From Mortierella alpina (Eukaryota; Mortierellomycota; Mortierellomycetes; Mortierellales; Mortierellaceae), in NCBI GenBank assembly GCA_029449245.1, contig JANATF010000002.1, positions 1,364,001 to 1,428,000 on the forward strand: 64,000 nucleotides of DNA, written 5' to 3'. The stretch's first letter is position 1; every line of letters starts with the position of its first letter. The notes below the pieces were generated by a model. The model was not told the DNA's origin. It worked only from the letters and a program-made list of their open reading frames with translations, and made no database searches. Made by a program: the position numbers and the translations under genes. Of the stretch, positions 36,978-48,912 are shown piece after piece.

Positions 36978-38219
36978 CTACCGTCTTTTATAAATGCGGA
37001 CAAAATGCCGCATGTTTTCTAGCTTAAGAGGGTATGTCAGACTAGGAGGGCATCTGTACCAAGTAGCATCGTCCTGGTACACAATTTCCAAGTCCTTAAG
37101 ATGGTCCAGCAGCATATAAACCATGTATGTCCTCTCGCCAACCTTCAGATTAGAAAATGACCCTGCACTGTCCGCCACCAGCATGTGCGCGCCCTTTGGC
37201 ATAGCCGCGACGATCTTGGCGACCAACAGCATGGTCCGCTTCTTGTCCTGAAACAGCTCATTCAGCACAAACATGAACGTGATCAAATCCGCCTTGGCCA
37301 CTCGCTGCAACAAGCCCTCGGATATATCCAAGACATTGCCGACTTCCGTCTCACAACGCAGCCTTTCAGGTCCCAGTACAAGACGGGATCGAACGACCGT
37401 CTCCATAGGCACGAGGATCGAAGACCAGTCGACATAATCTTGCATCACAATCGTGACTTGGTGCTTGTTGGACTTTGACTTTTTAACTGGCTTCGAGGTT
37501 GCGGTTGAATCCTCTGCATTGGCGGTTGTCGTTGAAACCGATGGGGAGGATGGTTCCGTCTTGGAAACAGTTAATCCTTCAAGTCCCAATGTGTTATCGT
37601 CCTCAGCCAGTGTCGGTGTCTCCTTTGCTCCATCCTCGTGCAGCTTTGTTTCCGCCGTCGCTGCTGCTGCTGCTGCTAAGTCCTTCTCCTTGCTCGCATC
37701 CTTGTCTTTATCTTTCTTCTCTGCGGTCGTCTTCTTTTTCTTTGTTTTCAGAGCCGGGTTAGCATGAACCATTGCGGCGGCGATCCCCACCAGCTCACTT
37801 CCAGCGCCTGATCCAATGCACAATACTGTCGAAGGACCGCCCTCAAGCGTCTTCATAAGCACAGGATGCTCCCGAAAGAGGTGATAGTAGCACAATGCTC
37901 GGCTGGGTGCATAGCGTGCACTGTACACGGGCAAGTGGTCTGGGTTCTGAAATACGGCATCGTAGTCTCGCTCAAAAAAGTGGGACTTGATGGTTTGAAG
38001 CGTCGTATTAAAGGATGGCAAGTTGAAAGCCTCCTGACAGGATTCCTTGACGATGTTAAGGATGTCTAGTAAACAACGAAAGTGAGCAAGTGTGAGATTG
38101 GATGTGCGATTCTTCCGAATTCAAAATATAACTCATGTGCCTGACGTACACTGATCTGGGCTGCGGCCAAAGACCTTCTTAGGGTCAGCTGCAGTCGCAG
38201 CCAACTTTTTGGCGTCCAT
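36978..38219 (-). CDS. BMT6: 25S rRNA (uridine-N3)-methyltransferase BMT6 family
   Basis: It belongs to the Rossmann methyltransferase family of yeast Bmt6, which methylates U2843 of 25S rRNA during ribosome biogenesis in the nucleolus. Two exons (complement 38219-38150 and 38065-36978) give 385 aa in frame. SAM motif I is STVLCIGSGAGSELVGIAAA. Conserved family blocks are YAPSRALCYYHLFREHPVL, VTIVMQDYVDWSSIL, ADLITFMFVLNELFQD and HMLVADSAGSFSNL. A Lys/Glu/Ala-rich low-complexity insert of about 85 residues separates motif I from the second half. The start in exon 1 (MDAKKLAATAADPKKVFG) is the first ATG of an exon whose join is in phase. Confidence 0.87.
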
Positions 38220-38422
38220 GGAGGGTGGGTTGTGTAATGGTGGGTTGAGACGGTCTACTTCATGTTACCGACCACCCACCGCCCAAGTGATCCACAGACA
38301 GTCACCATTCTCGGAATAACAACAATTTTGGCCTCCGACGCGTCCAACGGCACCCTCAAGCGCGCCTGCAGCCTACGGGGTCAATACGCCCTTAGCAGTT
38401 GTCCTATAAGGTGTGCTGAGCG

Positions 38423-38689
38423 ATGAAGTCAACGACGGAGCAGGTAAGGCGCAATTACTTGTTGTTTGACTTGGACAATACCCAGATCCGCTTTTTCGCA
38501 CCGTTCAAGTGCCTAACAGATATGGCCACCAAGGGCACGGCACAACTTGACATATTTTAGCTGTACATTGCTCGCCTGAATAAAAGAAGCTCGACAAATG
38601 ACTTCCGGCTAGATCATCACCGTTGCTCATCAACCAGAATTTACCCAATGCCAGTGGCAATACCGACTTTTCCTCCGATCCTGCCTTGA
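38423..38689 (+). CDS. Possible truncated gene: two short exons, 49 aa
   Basis: ATG 38423 opens a 7-codon exon ending in a good donor (CAG|GTAAGG). An acceptor at 38560 (CATATTTTAG) leads to LYIARLNKRSSTNDFRLDHH and a stop at 38687. The join is in phase and it sits divergently 204 bp from BMT6. I recognise no family, and the sequence beyond lacks coding character, so this may be the 5' stump of a gene lost to the rearranged DNA downstream. Confidence 0.25.
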
Positions 38690-40368
38690 GGTCTTAAAAC
38701 AAGCAAAGAACTACTTTGCACACTAAGCATTGTTGTAGATCCTAAGTGGCTCTAGTCAAAATACGTTCCCTAGATTGTAGCCAACTCCCTTGATATCAAG
38801 TGGTAAACATATGGAGTAACACCTAAGACCAGGACAACGCTACAGGAAGCCCTCAGTAACGGTCACTACTAGAGCATTCGCGACGCCCAAGTCCTCCTAT
38901 GGGAGTTGACAACGGCGAGAATAAACGACGACTCCTCTAGTCGAGCACCTCCGCTGCCACTACTAGACACAGCCACTACGATTGTCTAAAAATATGTGAA
39001 GTCCTATCATACATGCCATGTTACTCAAGATACAAACTATTAGCTCGAAAGGTCTCTTACAACCGCTACCAGTACCAGACTGGCCGTGGACCCATGGATT
39101 TAATGGTATATTTGCCCATAACCCAAAGCATTTCACGCCAATGCCATAGAGTCGTATATCGGGACATACTGAGTACTTGGAATGGTCGCACATCATACAG
39201 CGCCTCCTTTCTCTAAGGGATCAAGGGTCAACCTTTGTAGATCGGTTTGTAGGCGCAAGTGACATCGCTTCATCGTCGGCTTAGGTCAATAGTTTTGAAT
39301 CAAGTAGGCTCCTACAATTATCACCGTATGCCACGAGCCATGGGATAGCCTCTTGGATACTCCGGCAGTACCCCAGGAAGTGGAATGAGGATGGCAGTAG
39401 ACCGCAATGAGTGGTGCAGCCGGTGATACTCATTGGCACTGTCGGGATAGAAGTACCCAAGAATCGACGGTTATGTAAAAGCGGTGGAGGCATGAGATCC
39501 AAAAAGACACGCCGTGATGAGTACGACAAACGAATAGCGATCGTGTAGGAGTAGACCAACAAGGCTGGTAGGGTAGTGAATAGCTCCACGAAAATGGTTC
39601 AATTTCACGGGGCCATCGAGTGTCGGGATAGAAGTAGGCCCAAGCATCGACGGTTAGCGGTAGAGGCATGAAAACCAAAAAGACACGCCGTGATGACTAC
39701 GACAAACGGATACCGATCGTGTAGGAATAGGATAGACCAACAAGGCTGGTAGGGTAGTGAATAGCGCCACGGAAATAGTTCAACTTCACGGGGCCATCGA
39801 GTGTGTAGACGGAGCGCGCACACCTGTACATGTATATGTACAACAGTCGAACGTCTGGGTTTGCATACCCGTAGGACCACCCACTTTGTATGCAATATGA
39901 GAGAATATTCGTTTTGAGAAGCGGCCTCATAGGGTTTAGGGCGATGTGGGACCATACTGTTGTATACAGAAAGGGGGGCTATTCATCTTGAGGGTATGAA
40001 AAACCAGAAGTTTGACTGTACATGGTTCTACCTGTCGGTTGCATAGAGTAAGCACGACTCCCCGATGGGTGATTGAATTTTAGGAGCTTGCAGTAAAGCA
40101 CGGCTCGTACATTGCTTTGCGCCGCCTCCCAAGAACATAGTATTACTGCTCATGGGGTTACTTACGCTCGCCGTCGCCTTTCCTAGATTCAGATATAGAA
40201 GATTTGATCTCTGAACGACATGAAACGCGGCGTCCATAGGAGCCGCGGTGTTCTACCTAGAGAGACAGTCTAGGGATAGCTATCCTTGTGTTGCTTTGCA
40301 AATACTCTCCAAGTCTTACAATCTTTCGCCAAAGTTCTGGACAAGGACTCTGGGGCCGACGACGATTT
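38690..40368. other. Intergenic region with a tandem duplication
   Basis: No gene is seen. Apart from the duplication at 39441-39804, the sequence looks unique and non-coding. A telltale of rearrangement is the repeated REVELFPWRYSLPYQPCW-like antisense reading in both copies, but stops interrupt it. Confidence 0.5.
39441..39804. repeat. Tandem duplication of about 182 bp
   Basis: Copy 1 (39441-39621) and copy 2 (39622-39804) both start GTCGGGATAGAAGTA and end CACGGGGCCATCGAGTG. They differ by scattered substitutions and small indels (for example, copy 2 lacks a few bases after CGACGGTTA and gains a few near GTAGGAATAGGATAG). Confidence 0.9.
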
Positions 40369-40378
40369 TATATAAAAG
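40369..40378 (+). promoter_or_regulatory. TATA box of the small Cys-rich secreted gene
   Basis: TATATAAAAG lies 126 bp upstream of the ATG at 40504 and is followed by a CA/CT-rich leader (AACTCCTCAAGACAATCCTC). It matches the TATA decamer of the 31909-32271 gene. Confidence 0.65.
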
Positions 40379-40503
40379 GTAGTACGACCCTCTCTCCTCA
40401 GACACATCAAACAACTCCTCAAGACAATCCTCAAGATCTTCACAGCCTCACAAGACTCTCAATCTAACACCTTCCAAGCGTGTCAACCCTCATCGTAAAC
40501 ATC

Positions 40504-40710
40504 ATGGTCCGTCAAGTCATCTTCGCTTTGGTCGCGCTAGTTCTCGGTGTGATTTCTGTGGATGCACAAATGAGCTGCCAGGACCTGTCCAATGGTAAAG
40601 GCCTTTGGTGCCAAAGTACCTCGGACCCTTGTCCATCGGGCTTCAGACCCACCTTATACAACGACCCGTACCCTTGCGCCGACGGCCAAAGGTGCTGCAT
40701 CAGAGGATAA
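40504..40710 (+). CDS. Small secreted cysteine-rich protein, 68 aa
   Basis: I do not recognise the family. The ATG at 40504 gives a signal peptide of about 21 residues (VRQVIFALVALVLGVISVDA), and the predicted mature peptide is about 47 residues. It holds six cysteines spaced C-x10-C-x5-C-x14-C-x6-CC, ending RCCIRG. The size and CC pair suggest a disulfide-stabilised extracellular peptide, perhaps antimicrobial or effector-like; that is inference. An upstream in-frame ATG at 40480 would spoil the signal peptide. Strong TATA and a short leader suggest inducible, high expression. Confidence 0.75.
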   Translation: MVRQVIFALVALVLGVISVDAQMSCQDLSNGKGLWCQSTSDPCPSGFRPTLYNDPYPCADGQRCCIRG

Positions 40711-41045
40711 TAGCTGCTCGCCCAAAAGGGGGGTTTTTGCAGCCTCGTTCTACCAGCAACCATTGCCAGACGATGTTGTGACCAATAGTCTGTCTAGCTC
40801 TGCTTATGTATAGCTCTTCAGAGTAGCACTTTGAAAGTACAATATATATTGCCCCCTCCAATCCGAAATATGTATAGCATGGACATACGCCACCAAACAT
40901 GGCAATTGTGACTGCAAACAACCCACGCAAACAAACATTTTTTTTCTTTTTTTCTTTCTTTGCATGCACTCGAAAAGGACCTGACTTCAGCATTAACGCC
41001 ATCTAACTCTGCACTCAATCCCCCTTCGTTCATTTACACATCAAC

Positions 41046-44000
41046 ATGGCAAGAGGCGGAAAACGAGGCGGCAGCAGCAAAGCAGGAGGTGGACGTGGAG
41101 GAAAGAGCAGCAGTGGCGGAAGCGGGAAGGGAAAGGACTCCAAGAGGGTCTCTGGCCGAGGCACAGCCAATGCCTCTGCTGCTGAAAGCAAGGCTCCCAA
41201 GAAGTTTGGGCAGCTTAACCGCAAGGAGCGTGATATGATGGAGGAGTACGGTGAACTGGTTCCTCAAGACTTTGAGGAGGATGAGACTGACCGCGTTGGG
41301 TAAGTCGATAGTGGTCGTACACAAAAGCAACCACGCCACACTTTTTTTTCTCTGTTGCTTGGATCAGTCTCTCTAAGTTGTCTATGATATCCTTGCTATG
41401 CAGGTCCTTCCGCAAGGTTGTCAGGGAGTCGGATCTGGACTATCAGTCAGCACTGAAGCGGGATCGCGAAATGGAATCGGATGGTGAGATCGAGGAGGAC
41501 GAATACAAGCTGGATCGACCATCGGCATTCAACAAATTGGTAGGAATCTTGAAAAAGAGTTCAAAACGTCAGGACGAATGGAAAAAGAGGAAGCTCGAAG
41601 AGGAAGGTCTTGAGGGCATGGAAGAAGAGCCAGAAGTCGAGGAAGAAGGTATGCAGCTGTGGTGCGATTTGACAAACGACGTAGCATGCACTTGTAATTT
41701 TTGAATGTTGGCTAACCTTTCCGCATTCTTGCGTCGTAATAGTTGTGACGCTGACAGCTGCAGAAAGGAAGGCATTGATTAAAAAGCATGGCAAAGGATA
41801 CCTGCAGGCGCTGGATGGTGAGGACGAGGACGATGAAAGCGACGTCGAAGACGAGGATGTGGACGGAGACGACGCAACGATCGAGGGAGAATCAGAGAAC
41901 GAGAGCGCAGATGAGGATGTCGAGGCTATTGCAGAAGAGGAAGAAGGCTCTGATGACTCGGACGAGGAAGAGCACTATCTAAAGTCCAGTAAGTACAAGT
42001 TCCCATCCTCAATCATGGTTTCGCATCGAATGCAGCGTTCTCCTATTGTTTCTGACGCTTTGCTTCTCATTTTGCGCCACCAGAGGACTTCTTCGACCGC
42101 CATTTTAGTGACATGGTAACCCCCCAGCTGGCGCCCAAGGTTGCTGTTGTCGAGCTGGCTGGAAACAAGTGGAAGAGCGTCTCATACGAAGATCCCGTGC
42201 TGAAACGCGTGGAGAAGTTTGATACCGACAATGTGGAAGGACAGCGTAAAGAGAACAGGACAAAGAAGCCAAAGCAACTGGATATGGAGACCCTTATGGT
42301 AGGCGATCATGCTGCCGGTATTGTTGTATCGTAAGCATGCTTGAGCAAAAAGGTATTCTAACATGCAATGTCACTTAATATTTGTAGGTCAAGCAACGTA
42401 TCCAGTCCCACTGGTCTGGCGTGAACGAGTCTGCCCTCGAATCTTCGTCATCTCCCAGCTCCAAGATCTTCACACCACTTCAGCTTTCCCTTGTTGAACC
42501 CATGAACGAATACCGGGACATTCTATTCACCAACCGCAACATGGATAACGCCAAGGAAATCAGGAACTTGTATGCTCTGCACGCCCTCAACCATGTCTTC
42601 AAGACCCGCGATCGCATTTTGAAGAACTCTGGAAAATTGCAGCGCCATCAGCAGAACCCCAATCCATCCGCTACTATGCCAGAGTTCAGGGATCAAGGAT
42701 TCACAAGGCCCAAGGTCCTTATCATCCTTCCGTTCAAAAACACTGTGGTGGATGTTGTCGAGTCACTTATTAAGCTGAGCGGATCGACGCAGCAGGACAA
42801 CAAGAAGCGGTTCTATGATGAATTCGGTGCTGAGGAAGAAGAAGAGGACCCCAAGACCAGCGATCGACCAGGTTAGAATCCACACTTTGAAAGTTGTGCA
42901 GAAAGTCCTGGTTCATGCGTAAGCCGATCACTAATATGCCTTTTGCACCATTGCACGCAACATAGCCGATTTTTTGGAGACGTTCAAAGGAAACATTGAT
43001 GATCACTTCCGTGTGGGCGTAAAGTTCACCCGTAAGACTTTGAAACTTTACTCTGACTTTTATTCTGCAGATCTGATTCTGGCTTCGCCTTTGGGTTTGA
43101 AAACTGTAATTGGCGCCGAAGGCGACAAGAAGCGAGATTTCGACTTTTTGTCGTCCATCGAAGTGGTCATTGTAGATCAGACTGACAATATGCTGATGCA
43201 GAACTGGGACCATTTGGAGGTAACGTTATTATTTTACATTCAGCGTCTCATATACCTGCAAGCTGCAGCTTGTACTTGGGCCTCCGAAGAGTGGCTACTA
43301 ATCTATACCTCGTTTTTCTATGTTCATAACGATATAGACGGTGTTTGAACATATGAACCTCATTCCCAAGGACGCCCATGGATGTGATTTCTCGCGTGTC
43401 CGCAATTGGTGCTTGGACGGCCGGTCCAAGTATGTCCGCCAAACTGTCGTCATCTCCAACATCATCACACCCGAGATCAACGCACTTTTCAAGAAGCACT
43501 CTCGCAACGTAGCAGGAAAGATGAAGATTACGCAGGCGTACGAGCACGGGTCTATCGTCGACGTTGTTCCCTTGGTCCAACAAAACTTTAACCGCATCGA
43601 GACTCGGACCCTGGCTCAAGCGGACGAAAACCGTTTCCAATACTTCATCAACCAAACGTTACCCCAACTCCGTCGCTCGGCCGTGACTCAGACACATACC
43701 ATGATTTACGTCCCCTCGTATTTCGACTTTGTCCGGCTGAGGAACTATTTCACAGAGAACAAGTATTCGTTTGCGGCCATTTGCGAGTACACCTCAAACG
43801 CCAATGTTTCAAGAGCCCGTTCAAGTTTCTTCCACGGCGAAGTCTCGTTTTTGCTGTACACGGAGCGCTTCCATTTCTTTAGACGGTACAACATCAGAGG
43901 CACGTTCCACTTGGCGTTCTATGGACTCCCAGAGCACCCACAGTTCTACCCAGAAATGCTCAACCTCCTGGCTTTACCCTCTGGCAACGAGAAATCACGG

Positions 44001-44159
44001 TCAAAGCATGCGGCAGCGACAGGATTGGAGGATAGGGCCATGTCATGCACAGCCCTGTTCACGAAATACGATTTGTTGAAGCTGCAGAGGATCGTCGGCA
44101 CGGAGCGGGCCAATAGCATGTGCAAGCAGGAGGGTCGCGACCTCTTTGTGTTCACGTAA
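41046..44159 (+). CDS. UTP25: U3 snoRNP-associated protein UTP25 (DEF/DIEXF family)
   Basis: UTP25 is a nucleolar SSU-processome factor needed for 18S rRNA maturation. Seven exons: 41046-41299, 41404-41648, 41743-41988, 42084-42298, 42388-42871, 42966-43219 and 43338-44159; 839 aa, in frame. The N-terminus is Gly/Lys/Arg-rich, followed by a long acidic stretch. The helicase-like core lacks catalytic motifs, as in the family. It includes [41 protein letters not shown] and [20 protein letters not shown] (a degenerate motif II). The diagnostic C-terminal half contains [39 protein letters not shown] and [18 protein letters not shown]. Confidence 0.96.
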
Positions 44160-44319
44160 TCTAGCGAACCGCAATACCTCACTCTCTCATAGACCCAACT
44201 ACGATATAAAAGACACTTGATTGCATTGATCATACTTGAAGGTGTAGGGCCTTTTTCTCTTGCAGAGGTGTCTCCGTGCAGGCTCTAGTGACTGCCGGGG
44301 TTGCAATTTTTGTCAACAC

Positions 44320-44321
<2 letters not shown>

Positions 44322-44352
<31 letters not shown>
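44322..44352. repeat. Poly(A) homopolymer of about 31 bp
   Basis: A pure A run lies 64 bp upstream of the RKM4-like ATG, between it and UTP25. It could be a poly(dA:dT) nucleosome-excluding promoter element or a retrotransposition scar. Confidence 0.9.
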
Positions 44353-44353
<1 letters not shown>

Positions 44354-44416
44354 CACTCCGCCCACTCATTCCTCTTACAACTTCCTCTCCATTCACTCCT
44401 CATCACATACATAGAG

Positions 44417-46836
44417 ATGACCTCCAAAGAGCTTGGCGCCTTCCTCACATGGGCCGAGGAGAACGAGATTCTCTGGGATAAGAGCGCGATCGAAATCAAG
44501 GAGGGCAAGCACGGTCTAGGTCTCTATGCCAAAAAGCGTCTCGACCCAGGATACGAAGGTGAATTGAACAACACAGATGCAGCTCCTCTTTTTCCTCACT
44601 GCAACTTTGCTGAAGGCCTATCAGCTTGACATTTCAACTTGGCCTGTACATTGACTCTTTTACTGCTTCATTTTCCGTCGTGGGTCGTGGCTGTTATCAT
44701 GGCGTAGTGGTCCAGGTGCCAAAGTCGATCGTCCTCTCTGTCGAGACCTCTGGCATCGCCAACCTACTTGCTGATGACGAGGTCGAGGGATGCATTGGTC
44801 TGACAATCGGATGCATGTACGAACAGTCTCGGGGTGCACAGTCTCCCTGGGCTCCTTACTTGGCTCTTCTGGCCAAACGCCCTCCTCAAATGGCCACATC
44901 CCTGTCCAAAGAGAGCCGGGAGTTGATGAAGTACTGTGAGGTCTACAACGAGATTGAGGCTGACATTGTAAGTCTTTTTTTTTTGCTTGTTATACAATAT
45001 GCATATCACGCACACTTGTTTTCTGCATGCGGTAGCGGATGGTTACACCTCGGATGTGTGTGCGTTGTCCATAACATCTAACATTTGGCCCGCCCGTTTT
45101 CCCCCCGTTTGGCGTATACTTGAGTAGAAAGATCTGCAGGATGATTACGATGGTATTGTGATCCCCTTCATCGAAAGCCATCCTGATGTGTTCCCACAAG
45201 AGATCAAGGACAAGTTCTTTACCTTGGAGGCCTTCAAGACGATGACCGGCCATGTGTCCTCGCGCGCCATGGATGTTGATAACTTTCACATCTCTGCCCT
45301 TGTACCTTTTGCCGACTTGTAAGCTGCGGATTACATCCTTTTTTTTTCCTCCCTTGGATGGTTTGATGACCAAGGCTCGTTCACAAGTGACTTTTTACTC
45401 ATCGCTTTACATGTACACTGGTGGATAATCTAGGGTAAACCACTCGTCTACGCCCAATGCCGACTATCTAACCCACGAAGATGTTTGCGAAATCTGCGGC
45501 GCCTTGGCGTGCGAACATTTGGATAACACCGACGAGGACGAAGATGACGAGGAAGATGAGGACCAAGGATCTGATGGAGGCGACGCCGATGATGATGATG
45601 ACGATGAGGAAGCCCCCAAGTTAGCAGGCGAGGATGAGGAATGGGAGGACGAAAATGAACACGGTAGCAGCGAGGGCGAGAGTGAGGAGGACGACGACGA
45701 TGAAGAAGAAATTAACGATACTTGCGACATCATCTTGGATGAGGAAGTTGCAAAGGGCGAGGAGATTACACGCCACTATGGCCCATACCCGAATAAGGTC
45801 CTCCTCAGCAAATATGGCTTTGCGGTCGAGGATAATCCTCATGATACCGTGACAATCCAGCTGGAGATGGTTCGACAGGCAGCCGAGAAAATCTTGAAGG
45901 ACAAAGAGTTGGTGGACGAAAGGATTCAGTGGTTTTTGGAGACGGAAGATATCTTTATTGGCGAGGAGGACGAGGACGATCATGAGCATGGAGGCGGATG
46001 CTGTGGCGGTGGCGATCACGATCACGATCACGATCACGACCACGACCACGACCACGACCACGGACATGACCATGGAGGCGATGGCGAGGAAGCGAATGGA
46101 GAGAGCCACAAGCATGCTGCTGATGGTGAGTGCTGTGAGCAGCAGCCATCCAAAAAGTCCAAGAAGGAAGCCAAGAATAGCACGGGAGCTGAGAGCGAAG
46201 GCGAGGAGGGCGAAGAAACTAATGAGGAGGACGAACAAGAGGAGGAAGAGGAAGGATTCCCTAGGGACATCATGTATATGATGCACGACGGCTCAGTGGA
46301 TGACCGCTTGCTCATGTTGCTGAACGTGCTCTTCATGGAGAAGGAACAGTTCACCAAGGTGCAGGAGGATATGGACGTTGCTATGGAGTACTTTAACGAG
46401 ATTTTCACGCGTCGCCAACAAGAGGAGCACGGCGACGAGGATGAGCACGACGAGGAAGATGAACAAGTCGAAAAAATCCCTACACCCAAGCTTGAGCCCC
46501 GGAACGAAAAGAGCAAGGCTGTGCGCAAGGCCGTGCTGCAAGCCATAATCGCTGTCATCCGGCTCCGAGCTGAAGCGTTTGGCGTTACGGACAAGACTTC
46601 GGCTGAGCAGGACTTGGAGTCTCTCAAGAAGGTAAGCAACGGGTTTATAATTAAATGTGGTGGTGGTGTACCTATTGTAAGCAACGCCTACGCCTTCTCA
46701 CAAAATGATCTTTTTTTTTAAAAAAAAGGCCAAGTTGACTGGACCACTCTACTATGGTGGGCTCTGTGTTCAAGGCGAAAAGCAAATCCTCCAGAATGGA
46801 CTTCAAGGCTATGACAGTTTTCTGGCAGAGCTGTAG
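44417..46836 (+). CDS. RKM4: SET-domain protein-lysine methyltransferase (RKM4/SETD6-like)
   Basis: It is a SET plus Rubisco-LSMT-substrate-binding protein, most like yeast Rkm4, which methylates ribosomal protein L42. Five exons: 44417-44558, 44708-44967, 45128-45318, 45434-46631 and 46729-46836; 632 aa, in frame. SET starts with EIKEGKHGLGLYAKKRL. The substrate and cofactor site includes LVPFADLVNHSSTPNADY and then HYGPYPNKVLLSKYGF. Between these two, an acidic Asp/Glu insert of about 70 residues splits the SET fold. After SET comes a His/Asp stretch (about residues 382-412: CCGGG followed by some seven HD repeats), then a second Cys-His cluster (ADGECCEQQ), then another acidic tract. The C-terminal end is GYDSFLAEL. 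Acidic and His-rich inserts are unusual for the family and may bind metal. Confidence 0.87.
46012..46072. repeat. GATCAC/GACCAC hexamer repeat encoding poly(His-Asp)
   Basis: About eight units of GATCAC/GACCAC, in frame inside the SET methyltransferase gene, produce alternating Asp-His. Confidence 0.9.
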
Positions 46837-47033
46837 AGCGTGGAGTTACCATACTATTCAATACAGCATAGACAATCAGACAATCAGACAATCATGGAAG
46901 TTTTTTTTTTGGTTGTTTTTTATCAAAAAAATGGGTCCTTTCTATAGATTGGGCAAAAAGCGGGAATTATTGCTTCTTTGTGCATAAGTACAAGTAGCTC
47001 TACAAAAGTCCGATGATCTTGGCATAAGGATGT

Positions 47034-48800
47034 TTAGATCAAGAACTTGAGGACTCTCTTCCAGCGAGGTCCAGTAACCTCCAAGTCCTTAAGATCGGAC
47101 TCGGTGGGGATGAAGCGACCAGTGTCGAGGTCAGCCTCCTCAGCCTTGATAAGCTTAGTCTTGTTGATAAACTTGTATCCGAAGAACAAGCAGGCAGACA
47201 TGACCCAAGGGAACCAGGCACCCAAGAGGTTCTGGGCATAGCCATCGCGGTCGCTCTTGTAAGCGGCGATCATCTCAGGAGTAGCACCATCGCCGGGGTA
47301 CTGGGGTGGGTCAATGACCGAGAGATAGCACGTGGCAATAATGCACAAGACACCGATGACGGTGGCAATGATGTTACCATAGGGGTAGCCCCAGGAGACG
47401 TAAGGGAGCTCGCTGACGGCACGACCCTGCTTCTTCCAGCAGTAGCGGAAACGGAAGTGGAGCAAGAGAATGAGGATCCAGGACTGGAAGATGATGGAAC
47501 CAATGATCGAGACGAACCAGTTGAAGACAACACCGGAACCAACAAAGATGGTGACCAAGGACAAGCACGAGCAAGCGGTGACAATGGCAAGAGCGACCAA
47601 TGGGACACCACGAGAGTTGGTGTAGCCGATGGACTTGTGGGCCCAGCCGTTACGGGAGAGCGACAACAACATGCGGGTGGCAACGTAGAAGTCAGAGTTG
47701 ATGGCAGAGAAGACCGAGGTGAAGACGACGGCGTTCATGAAATCGGCAGCGGCGTTGATTCCAGCCTTAGCGAAGACAAGGGTGAAGGGGGCCTTGGCAG
47801 CAGACTTGGAGGTGTTGATCAGCTGGGGGTCGTCGTTCTGGATGATGGATCCGAGCAAGAAGACGGAGGTGATGTAGAAGAAAGCAATGCGGACCAAGAC
47901 AGTGTTGACGGCCTTGGGGACGTGCTTGTGGGGGTTGCGGGACTCGGCGGCGGTGACACCGGTCATCTCGGAACCACCATAGGCGTAACCGACAGACACC
48001 AAGACCTTCATGAAGCTCATGAAGCCTCCCTTGAAGGGAGCACCCTCGACGTGCCATGCTCGCATACCGTACTTGACGCCACCGATGACACCGGCGTCGA
48101 CCAAGATACCGCAGACGATGAACATGATGATGGTGGCGACCTTGAGGATAGACAGCCAGTATTCAATCTCTCCGTATGCCTTGACACCAGTAATGTTGAT
48201 CAAGACCATGATCAAGATAATGATGACGGGGACAACCCATGGAGGGAAGGACGAGCCCTCCTCCAACCAGAAAGAAATAATAACGGCAGAAGCAGACAAC
48301 TCGGCGGGGATGGTCAAGGCCCAGTTGATGAAGTACATCCAGGTCATCTGGAAAGAGAAGGCCTCATCAAAGACGCGACCGCCCCAGGCGTTGAACGCAC
48401 CGGGCAGGGGGAGCAAGGTGGCGATTTCACCAATGGCCTGGCAGACAAAGACCAACCACACACCAATCATGGTATAGGCGAGCACTAGATGGTCACAAGG
48501 AGAGGCGAGCAAGACGTTAGTAGTGTGATAAGGGGAAGAAGCAAGGAACTCCCAGAGCTCAGGCCAGCTGTAGTTGCGTCAAGACTTACAGGCACCACCG
48601 GGTCCGGCAGTGGCGATGGTAGTTCCGGAGGTCAAGAAAAGACCAGTACCGATAGTACCAGAGACAGCAATCATGATCATGTGTCTCAAGCGGAGATCGC
48701 GCTTCAGACCCTGCTGCTCGGGAGCAAGGTTGCTCTCTGGAGCGACGTCGGTCATCTGATCGACCTCGTACTTCTCATCGTGGATGGACTCTTTACCCAT
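47034..48800 (-). CDS. Amino-acid permease (APC/YAT family, GAP1-like)
   Basis: It is a 553-aa plasma-membrane amino acid/H+ symporter with 12 predicted helices. Two exons (complement 48800-48590 and 48484-47034) join in phase (GGA|LLAYTMIGVW). The N-terminal cytosolic tail ends at RDLRLRHMIMIAVSG. TM1 carries the substrate-binding signature GTIGTGLFLTSG. Further family blocks are AIGEIATLLPLPGAFNAWGG, VSVGYAYGGSEMTGVTAAES, and SAINSDFYVATRMLLSLSRN. The C-terminus is short and ends WKRVLKFLI. Codon use is strongly biased to C/G third positions, like the sugar transporters, suggesting high expression. Substrate range is not predictable. It is convergent with the SET gene (197 bp). Confidence 0.93.
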
Positions 48801-48891
48801 CGTGATGGTTTTTTGTTTGTATGAAGGAGGAAGGGGTTGTTGGGGGAGAGTCTGACCGGAGGAGCGGGAGGAGTGCGAGAAAGGACCGGGG

Positions 48892-48912
48892 GAGGAGGAG
48901 GAGGAGGAGGAA
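48892..48912. repeat. GGA microsatellite in the permease 5' region
   Basis: About seven GGA/GAG units lie about 95 bp upstream of the permease start codon, forming a C/T-rich leader on the coding strand. Confidence 0.7.

Noticed and set aside
45621-46286. 221-aa hydrophobic ORF opposite the SET methyltransferase
   Set aside because: It is the complement of Asp/Glu/His-rich codons, which reads as Val/Leu/Ile; not a membrane protein.
47457-48488. 343-aa ORF antisense to the amino-acid permease
   Set aside because: Same codon-bias artefact; a mirror of the permease with no start context or motif.
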